Assembly (NCBI RefSeq): GCF_002288925.2
Contig: NW_022098001.1
Span: forward strand, 3,836,660 to 3,900,659
DNA length: 64,000 nucleotides
Reading direction: 5' to 3'
Source: Delphinapterus leucas
Lineage: Eukaryota; Chordata; Mammalia; Artiodactyla; Monodontidae
Shown: one piece after another, positions 22,603 to 34,797 of the stretch
How positions within the stretch are numbered: the first letter of the stretch is position 1
How the letters are laid out: every line of letters starts with the position of its first letter
Translations under genes and position numbers: made by a program
Notes under the pieces: generated by a model
Databases searched by the model: none
Told to the model about the DNA's origin: nothing
What the model saw: the letters and a program-made list of their open reading frames with translations, nothing else

Positions 22603-23407
22603 CAAAGGACACTATAAAGAAAGTGAAAAGACAATCCACAGAGTGGGAGGAAATGTTTGCAAAGTATATCTGTCAAGACTTTAGCATTCACAAAAGAAAA
22701 CTAACCCAATGAAAAGTTGGGCAATTACCGCATTTAAATATTGGCTAGAATGTTTAGAAAGTGGAGCTCTCGTATCTTGCTGATGAGAATATAAAACTGT
22801 GGAAAACAGTTTGACAGTTACTCCAAAATTTAAACGTGGTGTTACTATATGAGCCAGCAATTCCACTCCTAGGTATTTATACAAGTGTTGAAAGCATGTA
22901 TTCACACAAAAACATACATAAATGTGCATAGAACTGTTTTCATAATAGCCAAAAGTGTAAGTAAGTTAAATGTCCATCAACTGATAAGTGGGTAAACAAA
23001 ATGTAGGATACCCATACAACCATACAATGGAACACTATTCAGCCATAAAAAGGAAGGAAGTACTGATACCTGCTACAACACAGATGAACCTTGAAAACAT
23101 TAGGCTGAGTAAAAGAATAAAGACAGAAAAGGTCACATATTGTACAATTCAATTTATAGGAAATGTCCAGAATAGGCAAATCCATAGAGACAGAAAGTAG
23201 ATTATGGTTACCAAGGGCCAAGAGAGGGAGGGGAAGAAAGTGATTGCCAATAGGTATGGAATTTCTTTCGGGAATGATGGAAATGTTCTGGAATTAGCAG
23301 TGATGGTTGCATAGTTTTTTGAATATATTAAAAAAAACACTGAATTGTTCACTTTTTAAAAGAGTGAATTTTATGGCATGCGTATTTTATTTTGATTAAA
23401 AAAAATT

Positions 23408-25358
23408 TAATGTGTTGCCAAAGGAAATGCAAACTCTACAGACATAACACAGTAGGCCTGAGTCTCAATTATAAGGTACAAGTCTCCAAAACCCAATTTT
23501 ATCTTTCTTTGCTTTTCCCATGATCAGCCTTTGTACTATAAATGCATTCCTTCCGACCAACAAGTTATTTAGGAATCAGTAAAAATCTAATTCGTTATGA
23601 TAAGTATTGTAAATTTTTTCTTTTTTATAAGAAGACTGAGTAATATCCAGAAAACAAGATATACATTAATTCCAATACACTGCAGAATGGGAAAGAGCAC
23701 AGAAACTCTGATGTTGCACGTAGAAAGCATTAAATATCAAGTAGACATGAATTAAAGACCCAGCAGGTGACTTTGAGTAGTGCTACTCCCCAGTACGATT
23801 CATGGATCTCTGCAGTCGATGAAATGTTAGTTACCAGTCTGCAGTGAGACAGGAGGTTGTACCAGAATGTAAAACATTAATTCATTATGATAAGCATGGC
23901 AAGTTTCTTAAATATACATGGCAAGATCTTAAGTGTCAGCTTTTCTTCAATAATATTTATAAAAGTGGAGATCCAACTGGAAGAAGATCCAACTACATGA
24001 AGAAATACAGCAAAAACAGATTCTTTAAACAGTATATGCACAGCTCAAATTCTGAAGCTGTTAATTTATCGTGTTAGCCCATATTTTCCCTTGATACCCT
24101 CCCATATTTGCTTCCCAATTCCTCAACACATGACTTGGTTTTATAAATTCTCAAATCCAAAACATGTTATCACTTATTTTATTGAAAAAAAGAAAAACTA
24201 ATGTGTGGGGAGTTGGGTGGAAGGAGAGTAGATGTACATACACACATACACACACACACACCCTATCCTAAGAGATAAATGTAACAAATGGTGCCAAAAG
24301 CATACCATTAAATATATTTATGTAGTGTTTCCCATCACAAATTACAAAGAATAAAAAATCTGTCAAAATGGGATTTATAGAATTTCCTTCTGCAATTCTC
24401 ACAAATAACTTCCAAGCCATCGCTTATTACATTTTATTTTTACTAAAAGCTAATACAATATCTGTTTAAAGTAATTTTATAATTTATTTCTAAGACACAT
24501 CTAAGACTCTGTAATTGTAATGAATTCATAAAGAAGAATGTATTTGTATAAGTGTTTCCATGACAAATTAATCTATGGTAGCAAAAATTTTAATTGTGAA
24601 AAACATTTGAAGCAATTTTTCAAATATTTCATTTCAATCAACAAATGGCAAACATCCAACCATATTTGCATAAGTTAATTTTAAAATATTTTGTTGATAT
24701 TATACAATTAGAATATACTACTCTTTTTTGTCACTGGATGAAATGTTTGTTTACTTGAGGATTAAAGTTAAAGTGAACTTAAATATTTATAAAGTAGGGC
24801 AAACAATATTGGAGTAGTAGTTCATAAACAAATAACGAGTAGGTCTTGAACAAGACAGTCATTTATTGTACTTCTGTGATTCTGGGCAACTCACCAACAC
24901 TGAATCACTGCAGTATGCAAATAGAGCAACTCCAAAGTCTAAGAAATGTTTACAGTGAACCTTAGCTCCTCTTAGCACTTCATACTTTTCCCTTCTTAAC
25001 TACATTTTTAAAACTAGCTGGTCACCCCTTAACAAAACTAGCTTCTGGAGATCAGAGAAGAATTATTTTTTCTGAGTCCTTAGAAAAAGTTGCTGAGAAA
25101 AAGCTACACGTTTTTGTAGTAGAAATGTTCCTAATGTATTTTACTGTGGTCCAATCACTTTGGTTGAATGCTTCAAAACTGATCAAAATTAAAGTGCCAC
25201 TAGCTCTTCACACCTTGATGACACAGCTGGACGAACTCAACAGCAGTGACCTGCACTTATATTGAATCATGCTGGTTCTCTCCCATGCAGGAAAGATGGG
25301 GTCTTGAGAGAACGAGCCATAATCAAGGAGTAATTCTTAAAACCCAGCAGTCTTAACC
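23408..25358. other. Unassigned sequence with a (CA)n patch
   Basis: (CA)n lies at 24238-24262. The 77-codon frame at 23844-24077 has no recognisable domain. No repeat family is recognised elsewhere in this stretch. Confidence 0.45.
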
Positions 25359-25553
25359 CTATCCATCAGGAAAACAAAACACGCCCGGAGAAACTTCTGC
25401 CTGTGCGACGATTTTCTTCTTTTCTCTTTTAATTCCATGAATGAGCATATTTTCCTTTTTCAAAGTATCTAATGTTAAATCGAGCTTCTGTCTGTTGTAA
25501 TAGATGGTCTGGTCAGAGACGACCGAAAAGGGTTGTGAAAAAAATTCACTGAC
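25359..25553 (-). other. Open frame of 64 codons with protein-like composition, possible exon relic
   Basis: Between TAA at 25556-25554 and TAG at 25361-25359 the minus strand is open. It has no ATG near its start. A pyrimidine-rich stretch ending in CAG near 25520 could act as an acceptor. After that CAG the frame reads TIYYNRQKLDLTLDTLKKEN and ends in a lysine-rich helix-like part. No good donor follows, so it would have to be a last exon. I do not recognise the protein. A frame of this length is expected by chance several times in the window. Confidence 0.2.
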
Positions 25554-25959
25554 TTAGCCCAAAGAACCTATTCCACAACACTTGGATACCCAGGACCCTA
25601 GCGTGAAGTAGTTTTTTCCAGTGAGGCTTCTACATTACCCCACTATAACGCCAAACTAAAAGCAAATACTTGAAGAAGCCAATTTTATTTTGAGGAATGA
25701 ACAGCTGTTCTCATTCAACATTATTTCTTACAAGTCTTCAACAAGGTGCCTGGCATTGTGTCAAGAACAGTAAAGACAAGTAATATATAATTACTGAGCT
25801 TAAACCATTCAATCTAGTGGGGGAAACAGAGGAAGCAGAATGTATAAAGGCCAAGAAATATAAAACAGAATGGCAATTCAAGAACCAAGAAGCTCGTGGC
25901 TAAATCACAGGGCAGATATAGGGGAATGGCCACGGATGGGGCTAAGAAGAGAGACAGCA

Positions 25960-26965
25960 TTCACAGTGTAGCCAATATTTATTAAGAACTAACTATATGC
26001 CAACAGTGCACAAGGGTTCCCTTTTCTCCATATCCTTGCCAACATTTGTTCCTTCTTGTCTTTTTTGATAATAGCTTGGTGAAGACACATAGAACACAAT
26101 ATGAAGGTTCTTCAAAGAATTAAAAATAGACTTACCAAATGATCCAGCAATTCCACTACTGAGTGTCTAGCTGAAGAAAGTGAAAACACTAACTCAAAAA
26201 GATACATGCACCCCTATGTTCACTGCAGCATTATTTACAATAGCCAAGATATGGAAACAACCGATCAATGGATGAACGTATAAAGATGTGGAATACACAC
26301 AATGGAATACTACTCTGTCACAAAAAAGGAATGAAATTTTGGACTATAGGGGTGGAATTTGAGGGTATCATGCTAAGTGAAATAAATCAGAGAAAGACAA
26401 ATACTGCATGATTTCACTTATAAGTAGAATCTAAAAAACAAAACAAAATAAAACAAAACCCAAACTCATAGATACAGAGAACAGACTGGTGGATGCCAGA
26501 AGGGAGGGGAATGGGGGGGGCGTGGAATAGATGCAGAGGATTAAGAGGTACACACTCCCAGCTATAAAATAAGTAAGTCATGGGAATATAAACTACAGCA
26601 TGGGGAATATAGTCAATAACATCGTATTAACTTTGTATGGTGACAGATGGTATCTAGACTTATTGTGGTGATTATCTCACAACATATATTGTACCAATGT
26701 CAAACCACTATGTTGTACACCTGAAACTAATATAATATTGTATGTCAATTGCACCTCAATAAAAAATTAACTATATGTCAGCTGCTGTGGTAAATGTGTA
26801 CATACTTTTTTCTCATTTAGTCCTTACAAAACAAGTCTGTAAAGCAGATCTTATTTTGATCACCCCATTATAGATGAGGAGGCTTAGATATAAAGAAGGT
26901 ACGTAAACTGATACCTACGCTACCCAGCTAATAAGCAGGAGAACTGTGATTTGATTGCAGCTCCC
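25960..26965 (-). repeat. MIR split by an L1 insertion
   Basis: The left piece, 25960-26002, is the reversed MIR end (ccaatatttattaagaacta). The right piece, 26768-26965, continues it (tttctcatttagtccttac, cccattatagatgagg, cccagctaataagcagg). The L1 at 26003-26767 sits between them. Its target duplication, taactatatgcca / taactatatgtca, is MIR sequence. Confidence 0.82.
26003..26767 (+). mobile_element. L1 with a 5' inversion, inserted in a MIR
   Basis: 26005-26076 is L1 sequence in antisense (gggttcccttttctccatat through tttttgataatagc). From about 26080-26100 onward it is sense L1: gttcttcaaagaattaaaaa, gatccagcaattccactac, 'ggaatactactctgtcac', then the 3' UTR ending in cacctcaataaaaaatta. 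Flanking duplications lie at 25990-26002 and 26768-26780 (12 of 13 bases). It is older than the 18.7-kb copy, judged by divergence. It is the second twin-priming type event in this window. Confidence 0.87.
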
Positions 26966-28129
26966 AGATTCCAGATTCTACGCCTAATATAAAGGGTCTT
27001 GTGTAGAAAAACAAGTTTCGCTTTTTCCTTGTAGATGAAAAGGTGTCATAGGTGAGTCTTAGAAAGATAAGTAGCACAATTAGTTTGACTCCAGAGAATG
27101 GTGACCCTGACCCCAAAGTTGAGCATAAACTACAGGGGACAGACCATGGAGCAGGCAGAAACCCAGGGGGCCAAAGTGGTAATCCAGGCCGGAGATGACG
27201 AAGTTATGAATTTTGGCAGCAGAAATGAAAAGAAGCAATGGCTCTACTGGAGCACTGATTCAATTAGATATATTTAAATGTCTAAATAATGACTCTGAAA
27301 TGAGAAATATGCTCTTGATAATCCCGAGTCATTCAATGTCCTGGTCTGAAAGGGTGACAGGTGGTTAGGAATCCTGTTATGGTACTATTCCTGCTCAGAC
27401 CTTTTCTTTTCTCCTATTACTTTCTTCGTTTTTTATCTTTTATTCTTGGCTCTGAAACAAAATTGTCACTCTTTTGATATGTGAATCTCAGAAAGCAGGC
27501 CGACCAACACTGAACTGTAACATCTCCCCTACAATCAGGGGCCGGCACGGTTGTGTTAACGTTTCCCTACGCGGCCTTTCAGACACATCCAAGAGAACAG
27601 CTGTGCCTCCTTTGCTTATTACGTTTATTCTTAATTTTTAACGTGGGATTTTTTTTAATCCAAAAGAGGAGTTCACTAGATCACAGCAAAAACAAGCAAA
27701 TAATAAACATGTCATCATAACCTTACCCCTTATTATTATGAAACAAATGAGGCTACTCTACAAACATCAGTGCTCCTTCTACCTCCCAAATTCAAATGGG
27801 CCCCAAACTACTCATATCAGGACGCTATCTTATGATTCACATCTTGCACTTTGACCCCTTAGCACTTTAACACTTTAAAGAATGCTACCTGAGAGAACAC
27901 AAACACAATACACACTTTACTACAATGTAGTTTGCTTATATTTCTCTAGGAGCTCTGAATACCCAGGATAATTAACGGTGGAGACAGTGATTTAAATGGA
28001 GGGAAAAAACATGCTCCTACAGTTTGAGAGTCTTTGTATCTGCGCTGTTTATGGTTTCCAGAGATTTAGAAGATCGCTTTGAAGAAGTTCTAAAATTTAA
28101 GTAACTAACCTAAAGAACTGTTGTTAGTA
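26966..28129. other. Mostly unassigned; old repeat-like block at 27110-27300
   Basis: 27110-27300 ('cagaccatggagcaggcag', 'gtggtaatccaggccggag', 'atgacgaagttatgaattt') resembles part of the same unresolved ancient repeat seen at 36060-36560. The remainder shows nothing. Confidence 0.4.
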
Positions 28130-28335
28130 GAGAGACCCTTGGCCTAACACTCGGCATCAAAAAGACCTGAATTGGACATGGGAGTTTGTTATCGCTGCTT
28201 GACTTGCTTCTCCTGTGTAAGAACCTCCCGTCCCTTAACCAGGCCATTTCACCTTCCCCACCTCAGTAAGGCACTCAACTCATATTAATCAGAGCTGCTC
28301 ATCCCTCCCTCAGGATGAAAATGTATCCAGGGGTA
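28130..28335 (+). repeat. Possible MIR
   Basis: Diverged MIR order: 'ggcctaacactcggcatc', 'aagacctgaattggacatgg', a 'tgcttgacttgcttctcctgtg' segment, then 'ttaaccaggccatttcacc'. Confidence 0.4.
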
Positions 28336-29734
28336 TGCACATGGCGAGAATGGCCAAATGTAACCCTTCTGAAGAAATTATAAACATTAGGGGGAAGAGA
28401 ATCATGGTCTTTTCTTTGGAAATGTTAACTATGAGGCCTGGGACTGGCAGCTGACCATCTTTGTTGCCACCTGTTACTCAAAAATCATGCCAAAATAAGA
28501 AGTTAGTAAAGGTAAGAGAGACACACATACATCTAGAATCCTAGGCTACCACACGAAGCCCTGGATGTACTGTTTGAATCGACCCTACATCCTTTGTCCT
28601 TCCATTCCTTTTTCAATTAAGCTAATTTGAATTGAATTTCTGCCACTTGCAGCTGAGAAAGTCCTGATTCCCAAAGCAAGAACAGCAATAAATTAATTTT
28701 CTCTTTGAAAACACAAAATAATAGAATATTGGTTAAAAACAGCTACATTATATAATGAAATAAACTCAACCTTGCTTATCAGGAGATTAACTTAAGAGCT
28801 AACTGGTTCTCAAGGAATTATGAGCTGGTACTTATAATTCCTTTGGCACTGAGTAACCAACTTCGGAGAACCTTGAGGGACAAAACCAAACAGGATTCTT
28901 TTTAGAAGAACCATTTATAAAGAAAGCCAATGACAAAGACTAAAAGAGACTTTCTCAAAAGTATAAAAACAGTAGGAATCTGTAGATTTCAACAACATTT
29001 AAAACAATGTGGGGAGCTGCATTTAGCAGGGCACATTTTCAACTGAGCACAGTGGAAAACACGAGTGAATATATTTCATGAATTATGCATTATATCAGAA
29101 CCTCACTTGGTAAGCATTCTGACCTCTGCTATTTCTGTGCTGGTGTCTGTTGTACTCCCAATTAATCAGGAAAGAAATTAGCATGGTAGATAAAAGATAA
29201 TGCTAGAATTAAAGACAGGAAGTTGAAAACCCTTATAGTGATTTAACATTCAAAAGCATGAAATTAGTTTTGAAATTAAAATGAAATCAAAGAGCAGGAG
29301 CAAGAAGTAACCTCTTTCTGGTTCAAGCTATAATTTTTAAGAGGACATAAAATTGCTCTCTATATTTTTATTCTCCACAAGTAGTTCGAAGGTGAATGAA
29401 CTAAATATATCATAAAAATATAGAGAACAGTGAGTCGATCAATGTAGGCCCGCAATGAAACTGAATATTGCACATTAAAAAATAATCTGGTGGTTAGATA
29501 TAGGAGAAAACTTTTATAAAGGACACTTCATTGTTGAAATTACTATAGGCAAATATTTTCATCATAAATGGGAAACTGAAATGATTATATGGGTATGTGT
29601 ATGAATTTTCCTAAAAATTAAAATAATGTAATGATTTCTATGGTAAAGTATTATACATTAACTATAAATTAATTTATTTTACAAAATAGTCACTATTTTA
29701 TAAAATAGAAAGTTCCAAGCAGAGAAATAATTAA
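28336..29734. other. Repeat-free AT-rich interval
   Basis: No transposon is recognised for about 1.4 kb. 28610-28900 is rich in TAAT and AATTA sites (caattaagctaatttgaatt). Without alignment to other mammals this cannot be separated from plain AT-richness. Confidence 0.4.
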
Positions 29735-30115
29735 AATGGCACTATCTCCTAAAAATCCTGTAAACCTCTCACGATGTCCCTCGTTCTGGCCCACTACCTT
29801 CCTGACTTGATTCCCTACTGCTTTCCTCTTCTCACTTTGCTCCAGCCCCACTGGCTTTCTTAATGCTCCAGGCCTGCTCCAACCTTGCATGAGCTGTCCC
29901 ATATGCCTTGAATGCTCTTTGGCCTGATATTCACATGGCTCACTCGTCCTTCAAGACTTTGTTCAATTTTCTCAAGAAGGCCTACCTTGACCACTCTATT
30001 TTAAATTGCCCTAAAATACCTGCCAGCTCCCCTTACCCCGCTCTATTTCATTTTCTCTTTCCTTTTACCACCTTTTGGCAAACTATACACTTTAATTTTT
30101 ACTATGTTTTTGTCT
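29735..30115 (+). repeat. L2 LINE 3' region
   Basis: A clear L2 order: 'ttctcactttgctccagccc', 'cttgaatgctctttggcctg', 'cacatggctcactcgtcc', 'aaggcctaccttgaccac', 'cttaccccgctctatttcat'. Two open frames (29693-29902 minus, 29908-30117 plus) fall inside and are not genes. Confidence 0.85.
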
Positions 30116-30489
30116 AGACTCTGTCTGGGCTACTCATTCCAGAAAAATGACTCCCGGCTTTGCTACTGGGTTAAACTGTTAGTGAAAGGGTGATGTCTTT
30201 TCCCTAGGAAGTACCCCAGTTCCTCATCTAAATGCACTTCACAATAGTGGTTGTCATTTTCCTTCCAACGCACTAGAAGGACATTCTTCTATTAGTAAGA
30301 CTGGTTCACCTTGGGAATGCTGCTTGGAAAGGTGAGAGATGGAGGGAGACATGTGGATAAATTGAACTCCTGACAGAGGATGTCGACAAAGATGGCACAT
30401 TCTCACCAAATATTATACTTATCAGCAGTCATAATCAAAATTCCTCTAAACCTGTTATAATTCCAAATATGCCAAAACAACTGACTTAC

Positions 30490-30560
30490 CACAGTTGGTA
30501 TCCCAAGCTCTAAAAAGTCAATGGCATTGATGATGACCACTGGCTGTGCACACATCTCCT
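30490..30560 (-). other. Weak candidate coding exon
   Basis: On the minus strand a 71-base segment is open in one frame, reading EEMCAQPVVIINAIDFLELG and then IPTV, and ends at a perfect GTG|GTAAGT donor at 30489. The acceptor side is poor (ATAAAAG|AGGAG with a weak pyrimidine tract). An open run of about 24 codons next to a chance GTAAGT is not rare. I do not recognise the peptide. Confidence 0.18.
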
Positions 30561-30924
30561 CTTTTATTTTATAAGCAACACAAAGGAATTGTGATAGATG
30601 ACATCATCTAAATTTATTCTTCTACAGACCCTCACATACAAATGCTTTCACCTTTAAAGAAAATTTTATGTTGTAGCAAACAATAAAAACGGTATAAGTA
30701 TTTTTACAGAGCAATTAAAATCAAAATAGTCTGTGTATATTTCCATAGAAATGTAAATGTAAAATATATTTTGAGGTTTTTTCTGTATGGACATCTTCAT
30801 AAAACATTCAGATCCAGGTGAAAAATATAAATCAAGAAAAATAAATGTGATTGGCAAATTTCAGGGTGATTCAAGAGTTGATGTGTATTAGTAACAAGAG
30901 TGATAATAGACAACATTCCCTGAG

Positions 30925-31160
30925 TGTGCACAAGAGTAACCAGCACATATGCAGTGGGTGCTGTCATGTATTAGCTCATACAATCTTCACAGCAACCCTA
31001 TGTCATAGACACTATTATTGTACCCACTGTACAGCTGAGAAAACTGAGGTATAGAGAAGTGCAGTTATTTGAAAAAAGTAAATGCCAGAGCTGGAGGTCA
31101 AAACCAGGAAATCTGATCCTAGCTCTAGGGCTCTTAACCATTGCACCATTATACCATATC
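30925..31160 (-). repeat. MIR SINE
   Basis: Reversed MIR in good order: ttagctcatacaatcttcac, 'agcaaccctatgtcatag', 'cccactgtacagctgagaaa', 'agagctggaggtcaaaacc', 'gggctcttaaccattgcacc'. A younger SINE follows about 45 bp downstream. Confidence 0.85.
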
Positions 31161-31205
31161 GTCTCCTACAGGCAGTAGGTCTTTTGTAAGAAAAATATGC
31201 AGATA

Positions 31206-31314
31206 GGGAGTTCCCTGGTGGTCTAGTGGTTTGAATTCAGTGCTTTCACTGCTGTGGCCCGGGTTCAATCCCTGGTCAGGGATCCACCAAGCTGCACACG
31301 TGGCCAGAAAAAAA
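31206..31314 (+). mobile_element. Short Bov-tA/CHR-like tRNA SINE
   Basis: A 109-bp element: gggagttccctggtggtct head, 'gctgtggcccgggttcaatc' with a good B box, a degenerate end (ccaagctgcacacgtggcc), then an A-rich tail. Flanks agaaaaatatgcagata (31189-31205) and agaaaaatacacaaata (31315-31331) form an imperfect 17-bp duplication. It is a different subfamily from the other SINEs here. Confidence 0.85.
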
Positions 31315-31453
31315 AGAAAAATACACAAATAAACAAAGGAAAACACAGGCAGATTACTTCTGAAGGGAAAATGTGTAGATTCAGAGAGAATATTAATGAA
31401 GCAAAGATACTAATGTTTCTTTACATTATTAGCAGATATGTTACATAACAATA

Positions 31454-32171
31454 CAGTAAGTCCCCTACATATGAACGAGTTCCGTCCCGAGAGCAAATGC
31501 AGGAGTCCAGTTTGTTTGTAAGTCCAACACAGTTAGCCTAGGTATCCAACTAACACAATTGGCGATACAGTACTGTACTGTAACAGGTTTATAATACTTT
31601 TCACACAGATAATACATAAAAAACAAACACTAAAAATATAGAAAACATTTCTAATCTTACAGTACCTTGAAAAGTACAGTAGTACAGCACAACAGCGGGC
31701 CTACAGGGGCTGGCATCGAGTGAACAGGCAAGAAGAGTTACTGACTGGAGGAGGGAGAGGAGGTGGGAAATGGTAGAGCTGAAGGATCCTCAGCAATAGG
31801 AGATGGAGGGCAAGCTGCAATTTCGTTCACGCCTGACATCGATGGCACAGGTTCTGGTTCCTTTCTGGATTCAATTCTATCTACCCTCTTGAAAAAACGA
31901 TCCAATGATGTCTGGGTAGTACTGTACCAGCTACATCACCGCTGCTTTTACCCTTGCTTCCAGATGTCCTGGGCTTGAAGTAAAGATACTGTACTTACTG
32001 TACTCTATATAGTATTGTAAAGTACACAAAAGCACAACCACTTGTAGAGGGTGCGTGCAGGTGACAATGTACGCCAGACATATGAACTAACTTACGTGAC
32101 TGGACATACGAACGCATGTTCACATCTTTGAAAGTTCGCAACTTGAAGGTTCGTATGTAGGGGACTTACTG
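31454..32171 (-). mobile_element. 718-bp Tigger (TcMar) element, internally deleted
   Basis: The ends are inverted repeats of about 23 bp (CAGTAAGTCCCCTACATA at 31454, its complement ending at 32171) with one mismatch. Each end is next to a TA (31452-31453 and 32172-32173), the Tc1/mariner target duplication. The minus strand from about 31900 to 31730 stays open as a proline- and serine-rich tail (RKEPEPVPSMSG, later PFPTSSPSSSQ, then stop), matching the C-terminal end of a Tigger-type transposase. The catalytic domain is missing, so this is a non-autonomous deletion derivative. The plus-strand frame at 31763-31978 is a shadow. Confidence 0.85.
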
Positions 32172-32173
32172 TA

Positions 32174-34787
32174 CATTAACAGTCAACCAAACAATATTAT
32201 GACAATGCATTGCTCTATTGGGGGGGGAATTTCTATGAAATAAAAAAAATTTAAAAATTCTTTCCAAGGTTTCCTTCCTCTTTTGTCTTTTATTACTTTT
32301 ATTCTTTTCCTAAAGGTCTGTTATTCACTTAGAGATGATAAATGCGTTTTTGTTTTTACCTAGAAAATTTCCTTTATATTTCAGGGGGCCATTCTGCTAG
32401 CAGGAACTATGGAAAAAATACAAGATTTGAAGTTAAAGGATGTGGATTATATTTCTAATTCTCTTACCTTGTATTGTGTGCGTTTTATCCAAACACAATA
32501 CATACTGTCTTATGGCTTCTTTTGCACTACATCAGCAGAGATGAGTAAATGTGACAGAGCCCCTATGGCCCAAAACGCCTAAAACATTTACCATCTGGTC
32601 CTTTACAGAAAAAGTTTACCCACTAATGAAGATAGCCCACAGGTAAAACACTTAGAGCGTCTGGCCCATGGGGATCATCACTCAGTACATGTGAGCTCAG
32701 CATGGGGGGCAGAGGGTGGCTGATGTCAGCGGAGGGCACCAGGTGCTCTGAAAACAGAAAGGAAACAGCCCTGCACCCAAGGACAAACCCAGGATGCAGC
32801 ACATGTATCAGCAGGGATTTCTAAAGCTTTTTTTCTCTTTTTCGGTACAACACCTTCTTTCAAATAAAATATTACATTGAAACTCAATACACAAAATGAA
32901 TAAAAACGATGCCATTTTCGCTGGGAATGGGGATGGCCAAGCTAGGATTCAGGCATACTGGCTCACAGTCTTTGGCCCTTTCCTTGTGTCACATAGTGTT
33001 CCTTCATATAATAATGTTTTGTTATTGCTCAATCTTTATTTGCATAATAAAGATAAATCAAGTTGTATAAAGAGGTGCTCTAAGAAATCTGTTTTCCAAG
33101 TAATAATCTAGGGCCTTCTCAACAAAATGTGAACCTCAAAACCTCAAGCAAGAGAGATATTTGGTAGCTCCCAATTAGAGAGTTGGTTATTTCACAATGG
33201 TAGCATAAATCATCATTCTAGAATATAACCCTTGTCACGGAAGCTGAAGGCAACTTCTAACCTCATTTCAAACAAACTCTGGGGTAGAATCTGGGGTCTG
33301 CCTTTGGTTGGGGGGAAAGCCTGCATGTGAAGGAGAGGCTGCACTCTCATTTCCTCTTCTACCTCATCACTCTTACTTCTCACTGCTCACCTAACATCCT
33401 TTCAAAGCAGTCTTAATGCCATTTAGAAGTGGGAAAACGTTCTGCTTTGTACTGAGTAACATCTAGGTTTGCTCGGTTAATCTGTACCTTTCCCAGGACC
33501 GCCACCCCCCCAACCTCAGCATTCACCTCCAACTTCTGCTTCTCACCTGCTCCTGCTACAAACACTATTGTTGGTCACAGGCCCACTGCCAGAGGACCCT
33601 CCTCAGTATAGACACTTCATTTCATTAACTGAGGGAGAAAAAAGAATATGCTAAAAAAAAAAAAAAACAATCGAACTATCAGATCTATTATATTTTTTCT
33701 TTGAAACATGAATTATCTACTCAAAACATTTAATATGGGAAAGATGTATTTAAATCCACTGGTCCTTCTCTCAACAAATAAAATTGTTCACAAAGCTCTG
33801 TTTTTGTAAACTGTAATTCCAAAGGCCATTTTACATAAAATTGATTATTTTCAACATATAATTTGAAGAGGTAAAATGAATCCTAGACTTGAAGAAATTT
33901 CGTTCCTGTCACGTGAAGTACTATAGACTTGTGTTACTAAATCTTATGCATTATTAATCAACACTTCCAGTTGTCAAAAGCCATAAGCAAGTAAAAACAG
34001 TTGTCAAGGATGACAGGAGAGAAGAGAGAAAGAAAAAAGAAAGAGAGAGAGAAAGAAAGAATGAGAGTTACAAACACAGAGTGATTTCATAATTATCACC
34101 AAGAAAGTACTTGTGGAAAGAAGTAGATGCTCATTAAATTCTCAGCTGATAAAATATTATCTATTTTGCCCTAAATCCTAAATGAAAGGGCATATCCAAT
34201 TAACATCATTGTAGCACAAGGCAGCAGAATCACGGGATAGGCTAAAATGTTAGTTTTCATAACCATTCCCACTTCTCCCCTTCGGAGGAGGATTTCTGCT
34301 ATCTTGCCTTTGTGGGCTAATCAGAGGTAAAGGGTACAAACAAATATTTGCAGAAATCTAAGTCTATGGCAAGGAGATCCTGAAGGCAGACGTGGGCAAT
34401 GGGAGAGAAGGCAATGTCTGTGGGGAGAGTAGGGCAAAGAAGTGAGGAACAGGGAAGAGGAGAGTCCCAGAAAATGATGAGGAGAGGTTTGAGCACCTAT
34501 GTACAGTCTCAGAGAGAGGATTTTATGTGATGTGCGATATGACTGCGTCATTACGTTTCAATAATAGTCACTATCGCTCCAAGCCCTGTGGCCTGAGAGA
34601 CAATTTCCTGACAAAGAGGAACTTCGCTCAGCTTCTCAACCTCACTCCAGACCACAAGAGGTCGCCACTCAAACTGCCTCAAACTTGGAAATAGAGAAAA
34701 GAACCTTAACCAGGCACAGGGACCCCCTGCAAAACTTCAACAACTGGGACATGAAACACTGCAGATGAGCAACTATTCCTTATCAAG
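32174..34787. other. Mostly unassigned; one repeat-like block and a GA-rich tract
   Basis: 32530-32640 ('gcccctatggcccaaaacg', 'ctggtcctttacagaaaaag') looks like a dispersed DNA-transposon relic, family uncertain. A poly-A run lies near 33652-33667 and a purine-only GA tract at 34019-34072. The open frames at 32896-33111 and 34321-34551 have no known domain. Confidence 0.4.
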
Positions 34788-34797
34788 AGTTTGGCTG

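Larger units (their letters stand above)
21978..23407 (+). repeat. Old L1M 3' end, interrupted by two SINEs
   Basis: The sense-strand order of an old L1 is preserved across two later insertions. It includes 'gatgttaggcaacc', 'aacacctaaaacacaagc', 'cttctgcatgtcaaaggaca', 'aagaaagtgaaaagacaatc' and 'gagccagcaattccactcc'. Then come 'aacactattcagccataaaa' and a 3' UTR ending in ttttgattaaaaaaaattt. The inserted SINEs lie at 22000-22211 and 22322-22602. Open frames such as 22988-23200 are ORF2 fragments. Confidence 0.88.

Noticed and set aside
21993..22712. Several frames of 77-232 codons across the N gap
   Set aside because: They translate SINE sequence and 34 unknown residues from Ns.
34655..34672. 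Second CTCF-like motif (ccacaagaggtcgcc)
   Set aside because: Too many mismatches to the core consensus to support a call.
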